Positions 27,427-36,028 of a stretch of 64,000 nt of DNA are shown in pieces. The stretch comes from Arthrobacter sp. B6 (lineage in GTDB: Bacteria > Actinomycetota > Actinomycetes > Actinomycetales > Micrococcaceae), in assembly GCF_001663775.1 (NCBI RefSeq), contig NZ_KV467168.1:348420-412419 (forward strand), read 5' to 3'. The notes under the pieces were generated by a model. It was not told the origin of the DNA. It ran no database searches and saw nothing but the letters and a program-made list of their open reading frames with translations. How positions within the stretch are numbered: the stretch's first letter is position 1; each line of letters opens with the position of its first letter. Made by a program: the position numbers and the translations under genes.

Positions 27427-28591
27427 GGCACAGGCTGGCGCGGCTTTCCTCGGCATCCTGCTCATCGCCCTGAACCTGCGCGTAGCCTTCGTCATCGTGG
27501 GTCCGGTGCTCTCAGACATCAGCGCCGAATTTAGTTGGTCCGGTAGCACTGCGGGCCTGCTGACCGGGCTGCCGTTGATTTCTTTCGCCGTCTTCTCCCC
27601 CGTCGCCCCGGGTCTGGCGCGCCGGCTGGGCTTAGAGAGGGCACTGTGGGTATCGCTGTTGCTGCTCGCGACAGGAATCCTCGGCCGCTCTATTCCGGTG
27701 GAAGCCGCTGTCTGGACCGGTACCGTGCTCATCGGAAGCGGCATCGCCTTCCTGAACGTCCTGCTGCCATCGCTGGTCAAGAGAGACCTGCCTACGCGAG
27801 TCAGTCAGGTGACCGGAATTTACACTGCCGTTCAAGGTGCCGTTGCCGCGGCCGGTGCCGCCGTCGTCGTTCCTATTGCAAACGCCAGCACATACGGCTG
27901 GCGGCTGGCGCTTGGCGTCTGGGCGGGATTGGCGCTGATCGCGCTGGCCATCCTGCTCCCAAAGCTGCGGTCCCGGAATCCCATCGCGGCCAAGGTCGAA
28001 GGCCATGCCCAAGGCCATCTGCGTTCCCCGTGGAAGTCAGCGCTGGGCTGGCAGGTCACGCTCTTCATGGGGCTCCAGTCGCTGGCGTTCTTCGTCATGG
28101 TCGCCTGGCTACCCGGAATTGAACATGAACAAGGGATTCCTGCGGCCACCTCCGGCCTGCACACCTCGGTGTTCCTGTTGGTTGGCGTGCTGGCAAGCCT
28201 AGCCGCCGGAGCCGTGTTGCACCACACATCTGACCAGCGGCCGATCGCCCTTGGCAGCAGCATCCTCGCGTTCTGCGCGTATGCGGGCCTCGCCCTTGCG
28301 CCGCAACTCACCCTGCTGTGGGTGGTGGTCGGAGCCTTGGGGTGCGGGAGCCTCATCGTGATCGCGTTGTCACTGTTCAGCCTCCGCGCCGTGAACCACG
28401 AGCAGGCCGCCTCGCTTTCGGGAATGGCACAGTCGGTGGGTTACGCGATCGCCGCCGCCGGGCCCGTGGCATTCGGCGCCCTCCACGATCTCAGCGGCAG
28501 CTGGACTCTCCCGCTGACCGCCACCGCCATGCTGATGCTCGTTCTATGCGTCATGGCCGTACTGTCCGGGAGGAACCGTGTCATCAGTTGA
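27371..28591 (+). CDS. MFS transporter, CynX/NimT (cyanate/nitroimidazole) subfamily
   Basis: The protein of about 400 residues has twelve hydrophobic segments. CynX-like features include ILLIALNLRVAFVIVGPVLSDISAEF in the first helix and SLSGMAQSVGYAIAAAGPVAFGALHDLSGSW near the end. ATG 27371 and GTG 27398 are both possible starts; neither has a strong ribosome site. It is divergent from, and overlaps, the LysR gene that would be expected to control it. The substrate is unknown. Confidence 0.8.
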   Translation: MSSCSAALEVTERVTTIRTAQAGAAFLGILLIALNLRVAFVIVGPVLSDISAEFSWSGSTAGLLTGLPLISFAVFSPVAPGLARRLGLERALWVSLLLLATGILGRSIPVEAAVWTGTVLIGSGIAFLNVLLPSLVKRDLPTRVSQVTGIYTAVQGAVAAAGAAVVVPIANASTYGWRLALGVWAGLALIALAILLPKLRSRNPIAAKVEGHAQGHLRSPWKSALGWQVTLFMGLQSLAFFVMVAWLPGIEHEQGIPAATSGLHTSVFLLVGVLASLAAGAVLHHTSDQRPIALGSSILAFCAYAGLALAPQLTLLWVVVGALGCGSLIVIALSLFSLRAVNHEQAASLSGMAQSVGYAIAAAGPVAFGALHDLSGSWTLPLTATAMLMLVLCVMAVLSGRNRVIS

Positions 28592-29170
28592 GTTTGTGCA
28601 CTCAGTCGCCGTATGTTCCGTGAGCATCCGATCTGCGACTCCCTAGCCTGCAGGCTCCATCAGGGCCGCGTCTGCTGAACAAAATAAGAGATTCCGGCCA
28701 AAAACCCAAAGGTGCATCTGGCGGAGGTGTAGACGAAGCCCGGCCCTCTCGGTCTTCCGTCCTTGCTCTTGCTGATCGTCGCCGGTAGAAATCGGGCAGG
28801 GGCATGACCGAGCCGGAACTTACAGGAGACCAAAGCTCGGAAACTGGCGGCACATGCCGCAGGTACCCGCGACCAGCCGACACTAAGAAGATCAGACAGG
28901 TGCGGTCACCGTCATAATTCGAAAGCCGCACTCATGAGCGTTTAAGCGATCCCCGTCGCCGGTGCCTTGCAGAAGTCCAGCCGCTTTATTGCTTGGCGTC
29001 TATGGACAGACAAAAGTGCCACGGCTGCTCGTCATTCTGATATGCCCCCATGATCGCTGGGCGAATCCTCCGTGCAACCAAGGCGCTACCGCGCCGACCC
29101 CGGGAACGAAAACTTCCCGGAGTGAGGTGGATGGCTCGGAGACGAAGCTTTCGCCCCGGGGCCGGTCCCC
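28592..29170. other. Intergenic, no gene seen
   Basis: Between the CynX-type gene and the saccharopine-dehydrogenase-like gene, all frames lack recognisable protein motifs. A weak inverted repeat (CCGGGAA ... TTCCCGG, about 29.10 kb) could end the leftward gene's transcript. Nothing else stands out. Confidence 0.5.
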
Positions 29171-30421
29171 CTAGGTGGAGTAAGGCACGCTCCCCTGTTT
29201 GGTTACTTGGTAGGTGTGGCCGGCCGTGCGGAGTCGCTGTATGAGCACGTTGCCGAGTGCGGTGGCCGGTGTCAGCGACCCTTTAACGGTCGGCAGCCGG
29301 TCACCGTCGAGGGCTAAAGCGAGTGCAGTCTCGCCTGCCATCACGGCGGTGGCGGCATAGCCGGGATCACCGGGGCCGGCAGCTATCGCCTGGTATCGGT
29401 GCCCGTGCTCGGTGCGGGCGGTTACCTGGGAGTGGAACCAGCCCGCGCGCTGCGTGCTGGTGCTCGGACCAGTACCTGGTGCCGGAAGGCAGCGGTCGAG
29501 CATCCGCCGGGTGGGCGGGAATGCCATCGCGCCCGTGAATGCTCGGATCCCAAGGGCGATTGCCCTGGCGATGACCGCTCCTGCCGGTCCGGGGGCCACC
29601 CCCATCACCTCGCCGTACTGAAGGGAGCGGCCATAGGCCCAGCCCTGCAATGCGTTGCTGCGGCGCACTATCCGAGTGTTGACCGGGGCCATGATGAAAG
29701 GCGCGGTCCAGGTGCCGTCATCGGTACGGCGCACAGGACCGGTGTCAGGAGGCTGTTGAGTCGTCGGCTCCCTAGTCCGGTCGGGGCTCAGAGCGTAGGG
29801 GTCCGCGGCTAATGACCTCAGGGCGGTGCTCGATCGCATCGCGTCGAGCTGCCCGCGCATCGATTCGAGCGTGCCTCCGCTGATGCCGCCCTTGGCCGTA
29901 GCAACGAGTTGGACCTCGCCCAGACCGCCAGCGTCATCGGCTTCTGCTGCCTGATGAAGCAGCAGTACGGCGAGGTCGGACGGCACGGAGTCGTAGCCGC
30001 AGGAGTGCACGATCCTGGCCCCGCTCGTCTTGGCCAGAGCGTCGTAGCGATCGATCGCCTCCCGGATGAAGGCCACCTCACCAGCGAGGTCCGCGTAGTG
30101 GGTACCAGCCCGTGCGCACGCGTCGACGACAGGTAGTCCGTGTTTCGCGTATGGACCGACGGTTGTGAAGAGCACGCGTGTTCCCGCGGCCAGGGCGGCG
30201 ACCGAGTCCGCGTCCTCCGAGTCGGCTTCGATGAGGGCCCATCCGTGCGCCGCGACCGGCAACTGCGACCTAACCGCCTCGAGTCTGGACCTCGACCGGC
30301 CCGCGAGTCCGACTCGCATACCGGCCGGTGCATGCTCCGCGACGTAGACGGCGATCAGTCGGCCGACGAAACCCGTCGCTCCGTAGAGAACGAGGTCATG
30401 TTCCCGAGATGAGGTGTCCAT
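29171..30421 (-). CDS. Saccharopine dehydrogenase-like NADP-binding protein (trans-acting enoyl reductase type)
   Basis: The 416-residue protein begins with a Rossmann motif (LVLYGATGFVGRLIAVYVAEHAP). It continues with the conserved TTVGPYAKHGLPVVDACARAGTHYADLAGE and SCGYDSVPSDLAVLLL of the saccharopine dehydrogenase/enoyl reductase group. Actinobacterial relatives are often annotated as saccharopine dehydrogenase, but some act as enoyl reductases in lipid synthesis. It stands alone, so context gives no further hint. Confidence 0.85.
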   Translation of the reverse strand: MDTSSREHDLVLYGATGFVGRLIAVYVAEHAPAGMRVGLAGRSRSRLEAVRSQLPVAAHGWALIEADSEDADSVAALAAGTRVLFTTVGPYAKHGLPVVDACARAGTHYADLAGEVAFIREAIDRYDALAKTSGARIVHSCGYDSVPSDLAVLLLHQAAEADDAGGLGEVQLVATAKGGISGGTLESMRGQLDAMRSSTALRSLAADPYALSPDRTREPTTQQPPDTGPVRRTDDGTWTAPFIMAPVNTRIVRRSNALQGWAYGRSLQYGEVMGVAPGPAGAVIARAIALGIRAFTGAMAFPPTRRMLDRCLPAPGTGPSTSTQRAGWFHSQVTARTEHGHRYQAIAAGPGDPGYAATAVMAGETALALALDGDRLPTVKGSLTPATALGNVLIQRLRTAGHTYQVTKQGSVPYST

Positions 30422-30990
30422 AACTGCAGCCTTTCACAGCGGCAACTCCAAGCTGACACACGGCTCCTTGCCGTGGTCCGCGGAACAACCGGAACTGATC
30501 TACTTTCAACGAGAAGTCGGGTCCGCCCGCCCACAGCCGGGGACAATTCTCGTGGGTTATCCACCGCTACTGCTGCCAGGGAGCACACCGACGGCTCCTA
30601 CTTTCCGGCAGTGGATAACCGGAATTGACTCCAGCCATGACGGATCAAAGTCGCCACCAGAACCGGTCGCGTGGTCAGTGAGCACGCGTTTGCCCCGCCG
30701 AGGCAGACTGACGAAAGGTCCAATATTGACCTTTGAGTGGGACGAGTAGAGGTGGATGGGATGACTCGTCCCAGTCCGTCGCCTGGCATCTTCCTGTGCT
30801 AGGCAGATCGCAGATTGCCCGCAGCCCGCGCCCACCATGGCGCGACTCGCCCTTTTGGCGGCTACCAAGGCAAATCTTCCATAGATGAACGAATCAAGAA
30901 GCTGATACAGAGCCCTATCGCGGCAGAGCACAAACGAAATATTCGATGACCGTCCAGAAATCCGGACCCCAAAGATCCGAACAAAAAGAA
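30422..30990. other. Intergenic, no gene seen
   Basis: No frame here has recognisable motifs. The region ends at the promoter of the ABC sugar operon. It separates the divergently transcribed saccharopine-dehydrogenase-like gene and the ABC importer. Confidence 0.5.
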
Positions 30991-30993
30991 TCC

Positions 30994-31079
30994 TTGACAG
31001 AGCCTTCCTGTAGCCCTATGTTTATTGCAACCGATCTCAGCAACCGATCTCACTGTTCCAGCGAATGCAACCGATCTCA
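30994..31079 (+). promoter_or_regulatory. ABC sugar operon promoter with three LacI-type sites
   Basis: TTGACA (30994-30999), a 17-bp spacer and TATGTT (31017-31022) form a strong sigma70-type promoter. TGCAACCGATCTCA starts four bases later (31026-31039), is repeated 13 bp on (31039-31052, first base A), and recurs at 31066-31079 next to the ribosome site AAAGGAG. Each unit is a degenerate dyad TGNNANCG/CGNTNNCA. Bound repressor would cover the start of transcription. Confidence 0.7.
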
Positions 31080-31092
31080 AAGGAGAGACTCG

Positions 31093-31203
31093 ATGATCAA
31101 CTGGCTCATCCCCGGACCTTCGGTGGCCCCACAGTTAGCAGGCGTCGTTTTGAGTACGGCATGCTCCCGCATCAGCAACCCAGTCCACAGGAGAAACTCA
31201 TGA
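31093..31203 (+). CDS. Possible leader peptide upstream of the SBP gene
   Basis: A 36-codon frame starts ATG after AAAGGAGAG (MINWLIPGPSVAP...) and its TGA overlaps the SBP ATG (ATGA at 31200-31203). The 5' end resembles the leader at 37009-37056 (MISWFLPCP). It may serve only to couple translation to the SBP gene. Whether it is made is unknown. Confidence 0.35.
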   Translation: MINWLIPGPSVAPQLAGVVLSTACSRISNPVHRRNS

Positions 31204-32456
31204 TCAAAAAGCGATGGGGCCTGGCACTCGTCACAGCCGTCTCAGTCAGCCTTGCCCTTAGCGGCTGCTCCCCCTCAACTTCGGAACCCGGGGGGCCGGT
31301 GACGCTCAGCTATTGGGACTTCCTCGATCCCAGCCAAGACAATCCGCGATCGAAGGCACTGAAGGAAAACGTCGCCAATTTCGAGGCGGCAAATCCCGAC
31401 ATCAAGATCAATCTCTCGGTGGTTTCGCTGGGCGATATGTTGAACAGGCTGCCGCAGTCAGCAGCGGCTGGGCAGGCGCCGGACGTGTTTAAGATGTTCA
31501 CCCCTCTCGTCCCCCAGATGGCCTCTGCCGGCGTTTACTCGCCGCTGCCTGATGCTGCGTCGGAGGTCACCGACTGGCTCCGTCCTACCGACACTTTTGC
31601 GGGTCCTGACGGCAAGCAGGTCGCGGTGCCCTATGAGTACCGCACCTGCGCCCTGTACTACAACGAAAAAATCCTGTCTCAGATCGGTGCGACCGTTCCA
31701 ACCACTTACGAGGAAGTCGTTGACGTTGCACAGAAAGCTGCAGCAGCTGGATTCACCGGGTTTGGAACCGGGTTCTCGGACACCGACAACTCAGCCATCA
31801 TCAGCACTTTCTTCAACTGCTTCATGACGCAAGTTGATCAGGACATATGGACTGAAGACGGACAAGCGGATTTCGCCACCCAGAAGGCCGAGGAGTTTGG
31901 CAACTTCCTAGCCAAGCTCCGGGACGCAAAGGCGCTGGGTAGCAACGTTGTTTCCGACACGTACGGCACCGTAGCGGACGGCATGGCCAGCGGCACTGTC
32001 GCAATGTCAGTCATGGGCACCGAACGAATCGTTTCGTTCGCTTCCCAAAACCCGGATATCAAGTGGACCGCTCTGCCAAAGGCATCTACCGGAGACACCA
32101 CCGGCACCACCATTGGGTGGACTCTGGGAATAGGCTCTGGGAGCAAGAATACAGAGGCGGCCTGGAAGTTTATCGAGTACATGACCGGCCCTGAAGCCGG
32201 TGCGAAGATGGCCACCGGCGGTGAGGTCCCCACGCGTGCGGCCACTTATGAGCAGCCGTTCTTCTCCACACCCGAAGCGAAAACGGTGAACGACATCGCC
32301 GCCTACGTCAAGAGCAACAGCGAACCCCGCACATACTCCAATAACTGGACCTCGCTGGCCACCGGACTCTCCCAGGCCGGGCAAAGACTAACCCTCAACA
32401 ATCTATCGGGGAGCGAGTTTATCCGTTCCGCCCAAGATGCGGCCAACAAGAAATAG
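31200..32456 (+). CDS. Sugar ABC transporter solute-binding lipoprotein (family 1)
   Basis: The 418-residue lipoprotein has lipobox ALSGC with Cys23. The mature part has the extracellular-solute-binding pattern of CUT1 importers (VTLSYWDFLDPSQDN, then VPTTYEEVVDVAQKAAAAGFTGFGTGF and AAWKFIEYMTGPEAG). I chose ATG 31200, which has AGGAGA upstream, over longer in-frame starts. It feeds the two permeases downstream; no ATPase gene is in the operon, so a shared MsiK-type ATPase is likely. The ligand is unknown. Confidence 0.92.
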   Translation: MIKKRWGLALVTAVSVSLALSGCSPSTSEPGGPVTLSYWDFLDPSQDNPRSKALKENVANFEAANPDIKINLSVVSLGDMLNRLPQSAAAGQAPDVFKMFTPLVPQMASAGVYSPLPDAASEVTDWLRPTDTFAGPDGKQVAVPYEYRTCALYYNEKILSQIGATVPTTYEEVVDVAQKAAAAGFTGFGTGFSDTDNSAIISTFFNCFMTQVDQDIWTEDGQADFATQKAEEFGNFLAKLRDAKALGSNVVSDTYGTVADGMASGTVAMSVMGTERIVSFASQNPDIKWTALPKASTGDTTGTTIGWTLGIGSGSKNTEAAWKFIEYMTGPEAGAKMATGGEVPTRAATYEQPFFSTPEAKTVNDIAAYVKSNSEPRTYSNNWTSLATGLSQAGQRLTLNNLSGSEFIRSAQDAANKK

Positions 32457-32465
32457 TGCCCAACG

Positions 32466-32500
32466 TCCGGGGAGAGCCTGAAAATCAGGCTCTCCCCGGA
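32466..32500 (+). other. Intercistronic mRNA hairpin between SBP and permease genes
   Basis: A perfect 16-bp stem (TCCGGGGAGAGCCTGA) closes on a 3-base loop (AAA). There is no T tract, and the permease ribosome site AGGGAGAG follows at once. Such elements commonly stabilise the upstream SBP message, giving more SBP than permease. It could also partly terminate transcription. Confidence 0.65.
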
Positions 32501-32511
32501 AGGGAGAGATA

Positions 32512-33444
32512 ATGTCAACAAACAACCCGACCCGCACTTCATATGAGACGGCCACTCCATCCACAGGAATCCAGGCTTTCCGCCGGGCTCGTAAAGACCG
32601 CATGGTCTGGGTGTACGTCGTCCCCGTCACTGCCGTGTTTCTCTTTGTCTTTGTTGGACCGCTTATCTACACGGCATGGACAGCGCTTCACGAGACTTCG
32701 TACTACCAGATTGGCAAATTCTCGGGTCTGAACTCTTTTGCCGAGCTGTTTTCGGACTCCGAGCTTCCCGCCCGCATCTGGACAACGCTTGTATTTTCGC
32801 TCGGGGCACTGGTCATCGCGTTGCCTGCTGGACTCTTGTCTGCGATTGTGCTGAACAACCTGCATCGGTTCAAGCGTTCCGTCCGCAGTCTTTTCCTGTT
32901 GCCGTGGCTTTTTTCCCAGGCCACAGCAGGAACAATCTGGCTTTGGTTTCTTAACCCCAATTACGGGCCGGCCTCAGCTATCACCCAAGCCCTTGGGTTC
33001 GGTCCTACTGATGTTTTCTCGTCCCCAAACAGCGCGCTCGTTGCCGTGACTCTGATGACGGCGTGGTGGTCCTACCCGCAGGCCATGCTTCTCTTTCTCG
33101 GTGCCCTTCAGACCGTTCCAGTGGAATTGTACGAAAGCCTCAAAGTGGACGGCGGGGGCATTCGGCACGCATTTCTCAACGTCACGTTGCCTCACCTGCG
33201 CAACACGATCGTCTCCGTGGTGATCGTTCTACTCATGCTCTATGTACAGATGGTCACCATCATCCTGGTGACGACACGAGGCGGTCCTATCGGATCGACC
33301 GAGACGCTGTCAATGCGGGTATACAACCAGATGTTCGACAGGTTCGATCTTTCCGGGGCATCAGCAACGGCCATCCTCCTTTTTGCCGTAAATATCGTCC
33401 TCACCCTTGTCGCGATTCGCTTCCGACGGAAGGAAAGCCTGTGA
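32512..33444 (+). CDS. Sugar ABC transporter permease, MalF type
   Basis: The 310-residue protein has six hydrophobic segments, starting VWVYVVPVTAVFLFVFVGPLIYTAWTAL, and the EAA loop ELYESLKVDGGGIRHAFLNVTLPHL that contacts the ATPase. It pairs with the next gene, whose GTG overlaps its TGA. It forms half of the membrane channel of a CUT1 sugar importer. Confidence 0.93.
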   Translation: MSTNNPTRTSYETATPSTGIQAFRRARKDRMVWVYVVPVTAVFLFVFVGPLIYTAWTALHETSYYQIGKFSGLNSFAELFSDSELPARIWTTLVFSLGALVIALPAGLLSAIVLNNLHRFKRSVRSLFLLPWLFSQATAGTIWLWFLNPNYGPASAITQALGFGPTDVFSSPNSALVAVTLMTAWWSYPQAMLLFLGALQTVPVELYESLKVDGGGIRHAFLNVTLPHLRNTIVSVVIVLLMLYVQMVTIILVTTRGGPIGSTETLSMRVYNQMFDRFDLSGASATAILLFAVNIVLTLVAIRFRRKESL

Positions 33445-34301
33445 GCACCACAACCTCGCGTCGCCAAGGCCGGCCCGGCGCGGTCCTTCGGGCGGTTCCG
33501 GCCTGGGCATACGTCATCCTTTCAGCCGCAGTCGTTCTGCCGCCTGTCGCATGGATCGTCTCCACCTCGCTGAAAACCGCCTCGGATACCATCGAGTTCC
33601 CGCCACGGTGGATCCCGGACCCGCTCTCATTCGAGGGCTATGTTGGCCTGCTGACCTCAACGAACAGCCGGTTCTTTATTAACTCCCTCATCTACGCTGT
33701 GGGCTCTATCATTCTCGCGTTGGCGATTTCCATTCCTGCGGCATACGTTGCCACCAGGTACCGAAGCCGGCGCATGGAAACTCTGATGACCGGCATACTG
33801 GTGCTTTCGATGGTTCCCGCGATCGTGGTCTTCATCGCCCTGTACTCCATGTTCGTCAGAACCGCCTTGATCAACACCTACCCGCTGCTGATCGTTGTCT
33901 ACACGGCCATTATCTGTGGACAGACCATATTGTTCCTGCGCAACTTTATTGAGAATATCCCCGTTGAGATTGAGGAAGCGGCCGCGATCGATGGCTGCTC
34001 CCGGATACAGATATTGTGGCGAATCATCCTCCCGCTCATCCGTCCCGGTATCGCTGCCGTAGCCATCTTCATCTTCGTATTCGTGTGGAACGACTTCCTT
34101 GTGGGCACCGTCCTCGCCACGACAGAAGACATGAAGACCGTACAGAACGGCATAGTGCGATACATAACCACCGGCTTCGGTAGCTTCTGGGGACTCTTCG
34201 CCGCATTCATCGTCGTTGCTTTCATCCCCGTCCTCTCAATCTTCCTGGCGTTCCAGCGCTGGTTTGTTGCCGGCATGACGTCCGGTGGTGTTAAGGGATA
34301 A
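33441..34301 (+). CDS. Sugar ABC transporter permease, MalG type
   Basis: The 286-residue protein has MalG-type helices and the EAA loop EIEEAAAIDGCSRIQILWRIILPLIRPG, and ends in the common GGVKG tail. I chose the GTG at 33441, which overlaps the previous stop (GTGA) and has AAGGAAAG upstream; an open frame runs back to 33063 inside the previous gene but is only a shadow. It completes the importer channel. Confidence 0.93.
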   Translation: MSTTTSRRQGRPGAVLRAVPAWAYVILSAAVVLPPVAWIVSTSLKTASDTIEFPPRWIPDPLSFEGYVGLLTSTNSRFFINSLIYAVGSIILALAISIPAAYVATRYRSRRMETLMTGILVLSMVPAIVVFIALYSMFVRTALINTYPLLIVVYTAIICGQTILFLRNFIENIPVEIEEAAAIDGCSRIQILWRIILPLIRPGIAAVAIFIFVFVWNDFLVGTVLATTEDMKTVQNGIVRYITTGFGSFWGLFAAFIVVAFIPVLSIFLAFQRWFVAGMTSGGVKG

Positions 34302-34345
34302 CTGAAGCAAGAGTTCTCCCGCCGGGCCCAACCCAGAAAGCACGC

Positions 34346-34373
34346 CACATGACCGCTTCCGAGCGGTCATGTG
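34346..34373. terminator. Terminator hairpin after the ABC operon
   Basis: A 12-bp perfect stem (CACATGACCGCT) with a 4-base loop lies between the convergent MalG-type and VOC genes. It lacks a T tract, but its position fits an end point for both transcripts. Confidence 0.6.
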
Positions 34374-34471
34374 CGTGCCTGTGTAGAGCAGCTCACCGGA
34401 TCTGCAATCTTCTAGACCCTGGCAGGCCCCTCAGCCCGCGTCACAAGTCAATTTCTCCGGATGCGGATAGC

Positions 34472-34936
34472 TCAAGAGTTGTCGTTTGGCCGCCAGTCGG
34501 GCGGCTGAATCAGCTCCACGCGATTTCCGTCCGGATCGAGCAGGTAGATCAGCAGGCCTCCTGAAACCGGCCCCGACGTGGGGGCAACCGGTTCGGACAA
34601 AGCCCTGTACCCGAGCGCTGTCATTCTGGCGTAAACCTGGCGCAGGTCAATATCGGTAAAGGCAAGATGGGCAGTCCCCGGCTGCGCCTCTGATGGATTT
34701 ACAGCGGGTGGCGGATCCTCAACCTGGACCAGCTCCAAGTTGAAGGTCCCGTCACCCGTTGAGAGCATTAGGGCTTTGACCTTGACGTCGGGACGGCCGT
34801 AAAGTTCGCCGACGTATGGACCCGACGTCCACGCTTTCACGCGGGTAAGGCCAAGCCCTTCCACGTAGAACCGTGCGCTGCGCTCCATGTCCGTAACGTG
34901 CAGGGCAGTGTGATGATGTCGAATTGCAGTTTTCAT
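34472..34936 (-). CDS. VOC (glyoxalase/dioxygenase) family protein
   Basis: The 154-residue protein has paired beta-alpha-beta-beta-beta modules with probable metal ligands: His in HHTALHVTDM, Glu in FNLELVQV, His in GTAHLAFTDI and Glu in NRVELIQP. VOC proteins include lyases, epimerases and dioxygenases. Its place in a sugar cluster argues for an epimerase- or isomerase-like role, but none can be assigned. The ATG overlaps the stop of a short upstream frame. Confidence 0.88.
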   Translation of the reverse strand: MKTAIRHHHTALHVTDMERSARFYVEGLGLTRVKAWTSGPYVGELYGRPDVKVKALMLSTGDGTFNLELVQVEDPPPAVNPSEAQPGTAHLAFTDIDLRQVYARMTALGYRALSEPVAPTSGPVSGGLLIYLLDPDGNRVELIQPPDWRPNDNS

Positions 34937-34989
34937 TTCTCCCGCCTAAACATTCCCAGGGGCTTGAACTGGACCAAAAGAACAGACAT
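34933..34989 (-). CDS. Possible leader peptide upstream of the VOC gene
   Basis: An 18-codon frame (MSVLLVQFKPLGMFRREK) follows GGAG by eight bases, and its TGA overlaps the VOC ATG (ATGA). It is the third such arrangement in this cluster. Coding potential is uncertain. Confidence 0.3.
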   Translation of the reverse strand: MSVLLVQFKPLGMFRREK

Positions 34990-35151
34990 CAGGTCTTCTC
35001 CTCGTCGTTGCGGACCTAAACTTGGTCGGGGTTGGTCAGACACAGCCTTGAGGGGCCGTGCTGGTTTGCCTGGCATATGGGCATGCGTGGTGCCGCACTG
35101 CAAATAGGTGTGGCACGGGCCTCTACGATCGCGGGGCACGGTACAGGGGGT

Positions 35152-35901
35152 TCAGGTTCCTATTCCCAGGTGTGCCCCGCCGGCGACATCCAGAGACACT
35201 CCGGTGATGTAGCGGTTGTCGGGATCGGTCAGGAAAAGGATGGCGCGGGCGACTTCGTCGGGTTCGGCAAACCGGCGCATCGGCAGTTGCGCTGCCCTCT
35301 TCGCGCGGCTGGCTGCCGCGTCCGGGCTCGAATCGTTGTCAAACTGTGCCCGCATGGGTGTGTTCACTGGACCTGGGACGATGGCGTTGACGGAAATGCC
35401 TTGAGGTCCCAGCAGTTCTGCGAATGACCACATGATGTGCAGGACTGCGAGTTTGCTCGCATTGTAGGGCAGGTAGTTGAGGCGTGCTTCCTTGGCCGCC
35501 ACTGAGGATAAGACCACGATTGAGCCGGCCGTGCCGGACCCGAGCATTGATTTTGCTGTCTCTCGTACCATCGAGAACGTTGCAGAGGCATTGATCCTCA
35601 GAATGGAATCGAATTCTTCGGTGGTTGTCTCCATGATGTCGGGGGTTGTACCAAGCACTCCAGCTGCATGGACGAGGACATCGATGCGGCCATACCGCGC
35701 CGCGATGTCCTGCACAGTCGTTGCGCACTGTTGTTCCGAGGTGATGTCGAGGGGGTAGAAGGCGTCCAGGGTTTGGTCGTCTTTAGCGGAACGATCAGCA
35801 CCGATGACGGTGGCGCCGGCAGCTGTGAATGCACTGACGGCGGCATCGCCTATTCCTCCGCTTGATCCGGTTACGAGAACCACCTGGTCTTTGAGGCTCA
35901 T
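35152..35901 (-). CDS. Short-chain dehydrogenase/reductase
   Basis: The 249-residue SDR has the cofactor motif TGSSGGIG (11-18), NAG-type HAAG, catalytic Ser in VVLSSVA and YNASK with Tyr and Lys. The C-terminal IVPGPVNTPM and ITGVSLDVAGG are standard for classical SDRs. An acidic D near residue 37 (IGADRS) suggests NAD preference. It would oxidise or reduce a sugar or polyol in the cluster's pathway. Confidence 0.92.
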   Translation of the reverse strand: MSLKDQVVLVTGSSGGIGDAAVSAFTAAGATVIGADRSAKDDQTLDAFYPLDITSEQQCATTVQDIAARYGRIDVLVHAAGVLGTTPDIMETTTEEFDSILRINASATFSMVRETAKSMLGSGTAGSIVVLSSVAAKEARLNYLPYNASKLAVLHIMWSFAELLGPQGISVNAIVPGPVNTPMRAQFDNDSSPDAAASRAKRAAQLPMRRFAEPDEVARAILFLTDPDNRYITGVSLDVAGGAHLGIGT

Positions 35902-36028
35902 CGGTTCTCTCCGCTCTGGACTCCGCGCGGATCTCCTGCGGTCGGAACGCGGGCTGCTGGTTTCATGTCTAGTTCCTTACTTAAGGTTGTGCAATGGACG
36001 GTGGGCAGTGTTCAGGTTTTTGGTGACC

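Noticed and set aside
31026..31079. CRISPR-like repeat array
   Set aside because: Only three short copies, contiguous or irregularly spaced, beside a promoter; they fit operators, not repeats with spacers, and no cas genes are present.
33063..33440. 5' extension of the MalG-type permease frame
   Set aside because: It runs inside the MalF-type gene in another frame; the coupled GTG at 33441 with a ribosome site gives the normal permease length.
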